Assembly: GCF_963678635.1 (NCBI RefSeq)
Contig: NC_087063.1
Span: 54,143,074-54,207,073, forward strand
Direction: 5' to 3'
Source: Symsagittifera roscoffensis
Lineage: Eukaryota > Xenacoelomorpha > Acoela > Convolutidae
DNA: 64,000 nucleotides
Below, piece after piece: positions 12,032 to 21,591 of this stretch (positions are counted from its first letter, which is position 1; the number at the start of each line of letters is the position of its first letter). Position numbers and translations under genes: made by a program. The notes beneath the pieces were generated by a model, which saw only the letters and a program-made list of their open reading frames with translations, ran no database searches and was not told the DNA's origin.

Positions 12032-12703
12032 TTAATTGATGCCCCGCTCTTCCTTGACTCGAGTTATTCCAGTTTGTGGAATCAACTCTCCCAGTCGCAT
12101 TTGCGTCTCGCATAGGTCGTTCATTCTCAATCGCTCTGCTGCCAGTAGAGCTTCATCTGATTTTCGTGGGACCCCTTGGGCTATTTTCCGGGTGGCGTTG
12201 CCTGATGATTTACCCCTTCCTCTTGTGCATCCAAAGGTCCTTCCTCTGTTTGGATGCTCGTGGAAGTTCACTCTCGACTCCTTGCTTGCATCTCTCTAGT
12301 GTGCTCTTCTATTCCTAGATCCGCTCTTGTTTCCCAGGAGACCCTCCAACCTGTCCATGATAGCCTGAGTGCGTCTTTCTATCATTGCTTCTATCTTTGT
12401 TTCGAGAGTCCCAAGAGTCTGCTCTTGATGACTTCGTTGTTGTTCCAGATCACCTCTCAGTCGTTTTTCTCTTTCCTCAGCCTCCCTTGTCATTCGCGAC
12501 ACGTTCTTGGCCAAATACTCATCCGTCCATTCTTTTAAGCCTTTTTCGCTTCTACTGATTTCCTGTCTGTTGCGGTTTTTTTCTTCCCGCAGCTTTTCTC
12601 TCTGATTATGAAATACTCTTTCTAGTTCACTCATTCTTACTGACATCTGTTCACTCTGCTCACCCATGCTATCCACAATCTTTTTTGGATTAAAAGTTAG
12701 CAC
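12032..12703 (-). pseudogene. R2 gag fragment: coiled coil and Arg-rich part
   Basis: The minus-strand reading gives MSVRMSELERVFHNQREK, then a Glu/Arg/Lys-rich coiled coil and NKSGSRNRRAH. A stop and a second frame follow with RVNFHEHPNRGRTFGCTRGR. This is close to R1 8080-8700 but keeps a short extra helix segment (DLEQQRSHQEQTLGTLETK) that R1 lacks and R3 keeps in part. There is no capsid or knuckle. The start is missing, because the fragment is fused upstream to leader sequence. Confidence 0.7.
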
Positions 12704-13229
12704 AGTCTGAAGAAGTCAATATCTTTAAGAGATAGTGTAGTCACTACGCAATCGAGAACACGTTTTAAGGATTAAAGACTAAAATGTATTCAAAAAGTTG
12801 TATGTGCGTATTTCAATTGGTCTATCGCAATTTAGTAGCCGAAATGGTTTCTTAAAACAGAGCCTTCCCTGTTTAGTGCCGCACTAAACAGACAAAACAA
12901 GAAGGCAAATTTTTTCTCAAGTGGGCGTCTATTGCACCCACCAAGTTCTGTGTTACCTAATTGCTTTCAGATTGCCCGAAATAGACCAACTAAAACTCAA
13001 GGCAACCTCTTTTTGCAAAAACCTAAAATTAACGCGAATCTCCGGGCTTAGAATTGTTTTGGTTTCACTATTGTTTTTTCAGTTTTTGTTTACAGGCAAG
13101 TTACCAGTTCAATCATAGGCTTCCTGTCTTATTTGGTCTGCCTTTTTGTCTTAATATCTTTATACTACTCGCCAAATTTCTTGTTTTTGTATCAATATCC
13201 CTACAATTGCGTTAGTAAACAAATTTTTT

Positions 13230-13700
13230 CAGACCCCTCCAGATCGGCGTTCAGGGAACCTCCAGATTGGCAAATTATGACCCTCCCGGATCGACAAAAA
13301 CAGGACCCTCCGAATAAGGACCCTTCCGGATTACCAAAACACATGACCCCTCCCAATTGGGACTCCACCGGATTGGCAAAATATGACCCTTCCGGATTAG
13401 CAAAAAACAGGACTCCTCCGAATTAGGACACCTCCGGATTGGCAATTAATGACCCTTCAGGATTGGCAAGGAAACAGGACCACTTGGAATTGGGAGGCAT
13501 CCGGATCGGCAAAATCTGACCCTTCCGGACTGGCAAAAAACCCGACCCTCGAAATGGGACCCCTCCGGATTGGCAAATTATGACCCTTCTGGATTGGCAA
13601 GGATTGGCAAAAACAGGACCCCTTCGAATTGGGACCGCACAGGATCGGCAAAGTGTGAACCTGCCGGATTGCCAAAAACAATTATCCAAGTCCCTGCCGG
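13230..13700. repeat. Leader minisatellite in R2 (CCGGATTGGCAAAA units)
   Basis: Roughly 30-35-bp units contain CCTCCGGATTGGCAAAA or CCTTCCGGATTGGCAA, alternating with ACAGGACCCCTCCGAATTGG. About a dozen degenerate copies are seen. The reverse-complement form (TTTGCCAATCCGGAAGGGTC) occurs at 50030-50265 in R3, at the same relative place in the leader. ORFs crossing it on both strands are products of the repeat. Confidence 0.85.
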
Positions 13701-15810
13701 ATACAATCTTAGAGCCTTTATTCTAAAAACAACTAATTTTGAAGGGTTTGCTTTGGCTCCAGAACCCTCCGGATTGAAGCTAAGCTGCTGATTTAACAAG
13801 TTCCCTTAACAATAAAGTGTCTTTTATCAAGCCTTTTTCCGACTTGACTGGCGTTTCTAGGTTCTTTAACCCCTCGTTATTGTCGAGAACAATGCAAAGA
13901 TGACTTAGTAAACCGTTGCTATCGTTTGGAAGGGTTATAAGGGCTTTCCATAAAAATGTACAAAACGTGAAGGGTCTACCTTCAAAAATCAGTGGTTTTA
14001 CTGAAAACATTCTAGAAAATTTTTTATGCTTAATTTCTTCAAAAAACAATTAGCTTACGTTTAAACCTACTTCTTATGTGTTTTAACGTTACAAAGATGA
14101 GCTGGATTGATCCAGTTGCAACAAAACTATGAAGTAAAACGTCTTTTCGGCAAACTTTTTCAGCAATACTTGTTTTATTGACTTAAAAAATTTTGATCCG
14201 AGCTCAGAAGGCCTATACTCTTCTAGTTTAATGCACAAAATTAAATCTAAATCGTTTCATATGAAAAATTGAAAAAAAAACAATGATATTTGGACCCCTC
14301 CGGATCAAGTTCGACTTCATTGGGGGCAGGAAAATTTTGTGGCAAACGCGCTGTAAAACCTGTCGATTCACTAGTGTATATTCTCCGAACAACAATTTTT
14401 CATCGCCCTTACTCTATAGCCCTAAATTTCTATAAAGTTTCTTATTTTGGGGCGTTTAGTTTTTTCAAAAATCACGAAAAATCGTTTTTCGGTACCGAAT
14501 AAGTTCCAACCACGTCCGAAACAAATTCAACCAGTTTTTTTTGTAATGTTAGTCCATTTTTGATGCAACTCACTACTTTAGCCTTTTTTCAGTTCCAAAA
14601 AATATCGATATCTCAAAAATCGCATTTTGTGGGCGGATCAAAACATCACTATTTGGACGCTAAAAACCAGGTTTGTTTGCGGTTTGTTTTACTGCAAAAC
14701 GATGTACGACTTTTACTACAAGCTGTATAAATAGTAGTACTAAAAATATTATACTTCTCCGGATCCGTTCAATATCTGAAGTAAGGTGTTCAACTCGGAT
14801 TTTCGCATCTCGGTAGAGGTTCACCACAGTGCAGTCATTGTCAAGCGCCCAGATTGATATCGTACCTTCTGTTCCAAAAGGGATGCAAAACTGGTTAATG
14901 ATACCCAACAGTCGAATGTGGTTGTCCTTTAGACCCTTAATGCTACTTCTTGCACTGCTTGCCGGGATTGGCGGGAGGGTCGGATCACATCTCGTCTGGG
15001 GGACGATTTCTACTGATTTTGTATTTCTTTAACTGTTTTTGGTTTTTTAGGTACTAATTTTTTTTAATTGTATACTTGCATAACTTTAAGAGTTTTTGGT
15101 CAGATACCGATAAGCGAACGACGGGACGACCGATCCCCCTTCTCCTCGCGTTACCTGAATTTTCGGTCTTAACTATCGTTTCGTATTCTGTTGAAAAAAA
15201 CTGGAACAAATTTTGCAATTTGTCGAACAAAAAGAAATAATTTTTGAGATTTGTAGAAAAAATTGAAACACTTTTAGCATCTTGCCGAATTAAATCATTT
15301 TATTTTTTCTCTCACAGTTATTTACTAATCTTTATGAAAGTTTTATTCAAAATTTAATCCTTCAGAAATCTCATTTTTGCATGTCTGTTGATCAGAAAAA
15401 ATAGAAAACCAAGATAATAACATAGGGAATAGCAATGAAAGTCATCAATATAAAAGTTTCCAATAAAAGTCAAAGCAATAAGTCAACATGTTGTTACATT
15501 AAAATTTTGCGTTTTTTGCCTTATCAGCTAAGAAACAAAGTTGGAATTTTACATGATTTTTGAAAAAACCAAGAAAAAACGTGCACTTTACCAAAAAAAC
15601 TCTTAGATTATTTTTGCATTTTGCAAAACACTTGAGAGAATTTTTGGTACACGTAAAAAAAAATTTAAATTTTTTAAATTTACAAAAAAATTACTTAACG
15701 ATCAAAGATCTGAAAAATGAGAAACATGTTTAAAATTGCTTGAAAACTTTTAGACCAATCAAATTTCAACAACTGTTATTACAGAATAAAATACGTTATA
15801 AAAAAAAAAC

Positions 15811-16219
15811 CATTTTCCTGTAAATTTCTGATATTTCTTCTCCGCTTTTTGTTCTTTCAGGGTTATAAAATTTCGATTCGGGAAAATTTTTCATTCTGAC
15901 ATGTCATTTTTTAATTTTCAGCCATGTTATACATAGACTATAATATTAGTGTTAGTTCCCGGCTCCTGAATTCATCTCTAAATTAAATAATGTAGAACAC
16001 TTGTCGCGTCTTGTCAAAAAAATCTGAAACACTTTTCGCTTTTTGTCAAAAAAATGAATTCAGGAGCCGGGAATTAACACTAAAAATATAGTCTATGTAT
16101 AACATGGCTGAAAGTTAAAAAACTGTCATGTCAGAATGAAAAATTTTCCCGAATCGAAATTTTATAACCCTGAAAGAACAAAAAGCGGAGAAGAAATATC
16201 AGAAATTTACAGGAAAATG
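15811..16219. repeat. Hairpin element, unit 1
   Basis: Two arms of about 166 bp (15811-15975 and 16054-16219) are reverse complements with only a few mismatches; they start CATTTTCCTGTAAATTTC and end in CAGGAAAATG. The arms meet at GGCTCCTGAATTCAT and its complement. The ~78-bp loop contains GTCAAAAAAATCTGAAACAC and CTTTTCGC, the same motif as the downstream minisatellite. Weaker pairing continues about 20 bp outward. No target-site duplication is obvious. The transcript would form a very long, stable hairpin. Confidence 0.9.
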
Positions 16220-16477
16220 TTTTTTTTTGATTACGTGTTTCAATACCGGTTCTGATTGATCAAACCCACACATTTGAGTTGAAGGTACCCCTATCTCCTA
16301 ACTAAAAATCAATTTATTTTCAACTTAACTACCGTCAACTACCTCCTCTCTCAGCTCTAAATACCTTAATTTCAACTTATCTTCCGTCAGCTGACCCTCT
16401 CTCAGCTCTTTCTTGTTTTTACTCTTTAACTGAGTTTACTGCTCAAAATTATGTTCGCGAAGTAAAACAACAACCTC

Positions 16478-16942
16478 ATGTACTCTGTAGAATGTTCGCC
16501 TGATCTAGTACAAATCCAAGTGCGAGAAACAGTCTCTGGAGTTTTTCTGGCACGAATGGACATCCCAATCCAAGTCTGGCATATGGTGGAAGTGATGCGA
16601 AGGGACTTCAACGAACATCATATGACACAAGTACCCATGACAGAGAGCCAACTTGAAGAAATGCTAATGATGGAGGGAGTTTCTGATCATGTGGGAATGA
16701 TCTACTCCGATATTCCTGACTCAAGATTTGTGGCTCAACCAGTCGACGACCTCCTTTTTCCGTGGGAGGAAGCAGGATCAGCCGAAAACCCTATCACAAT
16801 AGATGAAGATGAGGGTTTCTCAGAAACAATGACGCCTCAAAACACTCCTCCCCAACAACCACCAGCAATGGAACCTCGTCCAGCTCTGCGTTCTATAGAG
16901 AACCTCCAGAACTCTTCTGCTGCTCGACAGCTCTTTGATTAA
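16478..16942 (+). CDS. 154-residue PC4-like domain protein with acidic tail, unit 1
   Basis: A complete ATG-to-TAA frame. Residues ~5-45 (SPDLVQIQVRETVSGVFLA, then RMDIPIQVWHMVEVMRRDF) follow the strand-strand-'xIxLxxxxWxxI' helix layout of the PC4/SUB1 (p15) single-strand-DNA-binding domain. Residues ~85-115 are acidic, with NPITIDEDEG, a pattern like a SUMO-interacting motif. The tail is Pro/Gln-rich (TPQNTPPQQPPAMEPRPAL). The family link is by pattern only. A 4-codon upstream ORF (ATG at 16451, stop before 16466) precedes the start, and a duplicated CTCTCTCAGCTC segment lies further upstream. Full length is also kept in unit 3. It could be a functional small nuclear protein or a transposon-borne gene. 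Confidence 0.6.
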   Translation: MYSVECSPDLVQIQVRETVSGVFLARMDIPIQVWHMVEVMRRDFNEHHMTQVPMTESQLEEMLMMEGVSDHVGMIYSDIPDSRFVAQPVDDLLFPWEEAGSAENPITIDEDEGFSETMTPQNTPPQQPPAMEPRPALRSIENLQNSSAARQLFD

Positions 16943-17164
16943 AAGTTTTTTGTTAATAATTGTTGTTTGGTATTGACTTCGTTTTCTGTAATTAATTAAT
17001 TCCTTCAATTTCATTTTATTTATGAGAACAGATGAGAGGCTCAGTGTAAATCATTGAAAAACAGTTAGAACCTAATTTAAAGCTCCGAAATTGCACATTT
17101 GTTAAGAAACTCGAACAATTTTTGAACACATATTCGGAAAAACACCAGAAAACTGTACACAAGT

Positions 17165-17600
17165 AAAAAGTGACCGAGTGGTTTTTGCATCTTGTACACA
17201 CTTTTAGCACTTTGTAGAAAAAAAATGAAACACTTTTTGCATTTCTAGGAAAAAATGTGAAACACTTTTCGCATCTTGTTAAAAAAGTGAAACACTTTTC
17301 GCATCTTGTCAAATAATAGTGAAACACTTTTCGCGTCTTGTCAAAAAAATAATAAACTTTTCGCATTTTGTCAAAAAATATGAAACGATTTTTGCATTTG
17401 TACAAAAAATTTGAAACATTTTTTGCATACGCTTGAAAAAATTGAAACACTTTTTCCCATCTTGCTGAAAAATTGAATTATGTTTCGTATTCTGTTGAAA
17501 AAAACTGGAACAAATTTTGCAATTTGTCGAAAAAAAAGAAATAATTTTTGAGATTTGTAGAAAAAATTGAAACACTTTTAGCATCTTGCCGAATTAAATC
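17165..17600. repeat. ~30-bp minisatellite, unit 1
   Basis: Degenerate ~28-32-bp units contain TGAAACACTTTTCGCATCTTG followed by TCAAAAAA or TTGAAAAAA. About a dozen copies are seen. The same motif forms the hairpin loop (15990-16050) and the start of the unit (15181-15300). Phe/Cys/Lys-rich minus-strand ORFs here are repeat translations. Confidence 0.9.
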
Positions 17601-18179
17601 ATTTCATTTTTTCTCCCACAGTTAATTACTAATCTTTATGAAAGTTTTATTCAAAATTTAACCCTCAGAAAACTCATTTTTGCATATCGGTTGATCAGAA
17701 ACATTAGAGAACCAAGATATTAACATAGCGAATAGCGATGAAAGTCATCAGTATAAAAGTTTTCTAAGCAATGATCCAACATGCTTTTTACATTAAATTT
17801 TGCGTTTTTTGCCTTATCATCTAAGAAACAAAGTTAGAAATTTTCATAATTTTTGAAAAAAAAACAAAAAAAAACGTGCATTTTACCAAAAAAACTTTTC
17901 GTTTATTTTTGCATTTTGCAAAACACTTGACAGAATTTTTGGTACACGTAGGAAAAAAATTCAAATTTTTGTGTTAAAAACTGTTCAAGCTAGAAAAAAA
18001 TTAGTTTTGACAAAATTCTTGTAACAAATATCAATAATCATAAGAAAAACTATTTGAAAAACCCATTCAGAGGGTCTGACATGATTCATTCTTCTACAGA
18101 GCTAAGAAGGCGTCTTTTGAATTATTTAGGTTAAAAAAAATAATACCACCTGAAAAAATGACGCCATTACACTTTAACT

Positions 18180-18400
18180 TTTATAGAACAGTAAAAGTTG
18201 TGGAAAATTTCCACCAGAGAAATTGTCGTCATCATTCATTAAATTCTAGAATCTTCTAGTTCTTAGAATCTACAGATTAAATCCTTAAATTTTATAAGAA
18301 GTCATTACACTTTAACTTCTAGATTTTTCTCAATCTTCTAAATTCTAGAAATAACCACTAAAATTTAACCAATCAGAATTCCAGAACTAATTCTAAGGTG
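18180..18400 (+). promoter_or_regulatory. Heat-shock-element-like, CCAAT-containing promoter block, unit 1
   Basis: TTCTAGAATCTTC at 18244-18256 is three inverted TTC/GAA blocks with 2-base gaps, the classic heat-shock factor site. TTCTAGAA recurs at 18343-18350 and TTCCAGAA at 18379-18386. CCAAT is at 18369-18373. The CRE palindrome of the other units is degraded here (TGTCGTCA). The block lies 50-250 bp upstream of the first PC4-like block. That it acts as a promoter is inference. Confidence 0.5.
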
Positions 18401-18445
18401 ATGAGGTTGATGAAAACAATTTGTGGATTTTAGTTATTTTGCTAG

Positions 18446-18739
18446 TTTTTTTTTCAATCTAAAAAAGATAATCTGAATCATAAAAGAACGGGCGAGTTAC
18501 TGCACCAGTTTGAAATTGGGACCGAAATTTTCAAGATTCTGAAATTTAATGAAACCTCCCAAGCTAGTGAGCAAACTATCATGGATCTTTCAAAATGGAG
18601 AGAAGTCGAGAGTAAAAGAATTAGAGAATTTAGAAAAGAATTGGCAATGTTTAAGTCAACTTCGAGAAAAAAGTACGGGTTTTCATATGATTCAAAAGAA
18701 AAAATTTTGATGAAGTTGTGGATCTGGGACACGGAATAG
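18446..18739 (+). pseudogene. PC4-like block a, unit 1
   Basis: An open frame without an ATG at its head reads GELLHQFEIGTEIFKILKFN, then TIMDLSKWREVESKRIREF, and ends WIWDTE-stop. The layout (hydrophobic strand, a second strand, then xMxLSxWxxxE and a helix) matches the PC4 beta-ridge-plus-helix pattern and the N-terminal part of the 154-residue ORF. The frame overlaps block b by 26 bp (18714-18739), shifted by one base. All three units share this, so it is either an old frameshift or an unresolved intron. Without a start it is more likely an internal exon or a pseudogene. Confidence 0.45.
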
Positions 18740-19073
18740 TTTTCATTTGCTTACAAGTGAACATTTACTACAAATGACTATTTTTGAAAAAATGGTTGAA
18801 TTTGACATCTTCTACAGAGATCCGAAAAAGTGTTTCAGTCGCGTAAGAGTTTCCCTAAATGATTGGCGAAAAATTGAAACAATTCGTGATACAAGGTACA
18901 AGAAAGAAAAATTCAAGTTTCAAAAGGATAACTTAGCTTTGTTTAGAAGAAAACATGGTGTGGCACATGAAGAAGAAAGTGACAAGGAACTCGAAAATAA
19001 CTCAATTTTCGTCTTTCTACACATTTTTTTACGCTTCCCAATTAATTGTAAATTGGTTTTTCTTTTTATCTGA
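18714..19073 (+). pseudogene. PC4-like block b, unit 1
   Basis: Open from 18714, with the first ATG at 18774 (MTIFEKMVEFDIFYRDPKKC). It continues SRVRVSLNDWRKIETIRDTR, again the 'strand, then xVxLxxWxxI helix' signature. It is followed by a basic helix (YKKEKFKFQKDNLALFRRK) and a hydrophobic end. An AATAAA at 19073-19078 just after the stop could be a polyadenylation signal, which would make this the 3' end of a short gene. It is nearly identical in units 2 and 3 and absent from unit 4. Confidence 0.45.
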
Positions 19074-19153
19074 ATAAAGTGTTCCTGAACCAAAGCTTAG
19101 TTTTTAAAGATTTATCAGTGTAAATTTTTAAGAGCTTATTTGAAGACAATTGA

Positions 19154-19375
19154 TTATTTTATCACAAAGTTTACATAATCACTATGCACAGAACCATGAC
19201 AATCAATAAAGCAATCAAAAATCTTGAACAAATGAGTTTTTGAGTTTTGAATTTTTCGAATTCTATCCAGAAACGCTGAACCAAGAGTTTGTGTGGACGC
19301 CAGTTTCTGGTTGGAACATGAATAATATCTTTTGAATTTTTTCCGAATTAGTCGTTTCTTTGCAATACTAGGCAT
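19154..19375 (-). CDS. 73-codon antisense ORF of unknown function, unit 1
   Basis: The minus-strand ATG at 19373-19375 opens a small basic protein (MPSIAKKRLIRKKFKRYYSC, later LGSAFLDRIRKIQNSKTH and FDCFIDCHGS). It has no membrane helix or known domain that I recognise. The frame is kept without stops in units 1, 2 and 3. Units 1 and 2 encode the same protein as far as I can read, and unit 3 differs by a few substitutions with no frameshift. It faces the end of block b. It could be an exon of a minus-strand gene or a chance ORF preserved because the copies are young. Confidence 0.35.
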   Translation of the reverse strand: MPSIAKKRLIRKKFKRYYSCSNQKLASTQTLGSAFLDRIRKIQNSKTHLFKIFDCFIDCHGSVHSDYVNFVIK

Positions 19376-20055
19376 CGTTTCGGTTTCTGTTGAACTGCTC
19401 GACTAAGCTGATTGAACATTTCTCCGCTTGACGTAAGAAAACTTGAATAGAATCTGTGCTTGAATAAAGTGTAAAAACAGTCACTTTCTTGATATATGTA
19501 TACATACTTATCCAATTTCTGAATAATTTGGCTAAAAGATATTCCTATTAAAACTAACTGGAACTTACAATTCTCAAAGAACCTAAAGCGTTATGGGTAA
19601 AGACACAATAATCATGTGCTACTATGTATTATTCGTAAAATCATTGGAAACGAAAAAAATACTGATTTTTTGCAATAATCTGAAAAAAGCTGGGAAGAGC
19701 TTGGCACATAGCATTAGCCATTGGGAAGATTGATTTTTGCTGAGAACTTTGGATTTTTATAGGCGAAGTAACGTCTACGCGATTTCGGTATATCAGATGT
19801 CATATAAAACATTCCATATTTGGTATTACTTCCATATAATGAAATCATGATGATTCATACGTTTTACTTCCATTTTCATTTAACCTCAAAATCAATTCTA
19901 TCATTTGATCAGTCTGTTCTTCAAAAACGTATTCAACAAAAGACACTAGGCCCAACTATATTGAACTCTCAAAGAATCAAACAAGAATTGTGAGGTTTGT
20001 TTGGTTCCAAAAATCCTACAATGGGAAATTTTTATTTCAATTTTTATAAAATAAC

Positions 20056-20400
20056 AGTTTGGGACAATTTGAAAAGTCCCAACAAGTCTATCTTAGTGAA
20101 AAAGAAGGTGAAGCATTATCGGCAATCCGGAAAACTGTGATTCACGATGCTGAAAACCTTGGACTCGTACGTATATAGGAAGCCAAGTTTGGCAAAGAAT
20201 CAACTATGGATCAGGAGCTGGCGATCTGTAATAGAGTATATGAAATAGCAACATACAACATGAGGAGGGTGTATGTCACAATCAAGAACTACAATGTTAA
20301 CAAACCTCCCTACATTCAGATTCGACTGTTCACCGCAAAAGAGATTGAAGCAATGAAACAAGTTGCTTATGTCAATTACACTTTGAACGAATTCAAATAA
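20056..20400 (+). pseudogene. PC4-like block c, unit 1, with an in-frame TAG
   Basis: A single frame reads LGQFEKSQQVYLSEKEGEAL, then SAIRKTVIHDAENLGLVRI-stop (TAG 20176-20178), and continues in the same frame as STMDQELAICNRVYEIATYN and YVTIKNYNVNKPPYIQIRLF, then TAKEIEAMKQVAYVNYTL. Both halves show the PC4-like 'VYLSEKEGEAL / IRLFTAKEIEAM' strand-helix pattern. The same TAG is present in units 2 and 3. An ATAACAG acceptor-like site lies at the head. It is read as a decayed exon, or as two exons around a small intron. Confidence 0.45.
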
Positions 20401-20750
20401 CTGTCTCAAATTTTGGGAGACTTCAAGTTTGTTGATAATTGTAAGCTTCAGTAATGCTTTGTGATATTTTGTATGTTTGTTAATTTAAAAAAACATTGTT
20501 GGTTCAAAGCTATCATTTGTCACTGAAGTGCACATTTAGTTTTAGAGCTGGGATATCCAGTGTTTGCTTTTCCAGTGTTTGTTTCTGAAATTACGGAAAA
20601 AATTATTTAATTACTGCTTTCATCAAAAATTAAGTAAAATTTGTCTTATTTGAACAAAATTACAAACAAAATGTATAGTTAATTGTAACATTTTTGTTGT
20701 TTTTGAATTTCCTAATTTCAATGTTTTTTTAGTTGCCTTAATTTGATGTT

Positions 20751-21490
20751 TTGATTGACTACCTGAATTCACTTAAAAATAATCAGTCTCTGAATAAGGG
20801 AAAAACAAATTTCTATGTTGATTACAAATTAATCAAAAATGGTACAACAATTCGAGTTTTTTCAAGTTTCTTTAATAACATCACTAAGAAATATGTTTCT
20901 ATCAAAAGCGTTTTCAATGTCTCAATTGAACATTTATCAGATTTTAAGGTTGAACTACTACAAAAAAGAGAAAGAGTGGTGGACAGATGACGTTGATGGA
21001 GGTTGTATTAGTTTTAACTTTTATAGAAACACAGAAAGTTCAATAGTTCTGTTAAAAAGATGGAGAGGAGATTTCAGAAAACAAGAGTACTGCCAGGTTT
21101 ATCAACAAGGTTTTTATTTAGAAGAGCTAACTCAAATCGAGTGGTCGATCAGTGAAAAAAAAAGAATGGAAGAGTCTATGAACCAAATGTTGAAGGAACA
21201 TCATTTCGATTACTGTTATGAATTTGATACAAATACAAAATTTAGATTTGTCCGAAGATTTTTTAATCGATTATCCAATATTTAAAAATTTCCGGTTGTT
21301 TATATTACAATATTCCAGAAAGAAAACAAAAAATGTATATTTCGGTAATTTCAATTTTCACTGGTTAGAAAAAGAACAAATCGAAAAAACTTTGATTGAA
21401 ATTTCAAAGTTTGAATTTAGCATCGAAAAACAATATAAACCAGACAAGAAATCTCATTTATCTCACTTTGGTGTCAATTGTATATGTTAG
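20751..21490 (+). pseudogene. PC4-like blocks d, e and f, unit 1 (overlapping frames)
   Basis: Three overlapping frames follow one another. Block d is 20751-20990 (TTIRVFSSFFNNITKKYVSI). Block e is 20839-21285 (CISFNFYRNTESSIVLLKRW, then YCQVYQQGFYLEELTQIEWS and a Met/Glu-rich helix). Block f is 21218-21490 (NVYFGNFNFHWLEKEQIEKT). Block e shows the fullest PC4-like layout, including an aromatic/Arg strand and a Gly-x-Tyr-Leu turn before the helix. The d-to-e shift coincides with an A-run near 20958, the e-to-f shift with 21218-21285. The shifts are shared with unit 2, so they predate amplification. Function is unproven. Confidence 0.5.
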
Positions 21491-21591
21491 TTATGTTAGA
21501 ACAATTCAATTAAATTGATTGATGGAGAAGTTTCATAAACATTGTTTGGTTCTGATCTACAAAGTTATTTTAAATCTGTGAAAATTTCATT

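Larger units (their letters stand above)
12032..15180 (-). mobile_element. Defective gypsy-like copy R2 (gag fragment plus leader)
   Basis: On the minus strand, a leader (12690-15180) is joined directly to the middle of gag (12032-12703). The gag N-terminus present in R1 (8700-9531) is missing. The leader matches R1 (for example 12690-13140 against 9720-10160, and 14720-15020 against 10205-10495). It retains the ~1.5-kb middle part with the minisatellite. The left end is cut in gag. The right end stops at about 15180, where the tandem array begins abruptly. Confidence 0.75.

Noticed and set aside
13230-13700. CRISPR-like regular repeat
   Set aside because: Units are degenerate with no unique spacers, lie in a retroelement leader, and the DNA is eukaryotic.
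13230-13800. Open frames on both strands through the CCGGATTGG repeats
   Set aside because: They arise because the repeat lacks stops in several frames. Proteins are repetitive (Pro/Asn/Trp patterns) and both strands are open together.
15811-16219. Classic MITE call for the hairpin
   Set aside because: No target-site duplication or separate terminal repeats were found, and all copies are within the same tandem unit.
17016-17584. Phe/Cys/Lys-rich minus-strand ORFs (also at 25340-25947 and 32321-32893)
   Set aside because: They translate the ~30-bp minisatellite and change with repeat number.
18690-18740. Programmed frameshift between PC4-like blocks a and b
   Set aside because: The AAAATTTTG run does not fit a standard slippery heptamer in the right frame, and no start codon precedes block a.
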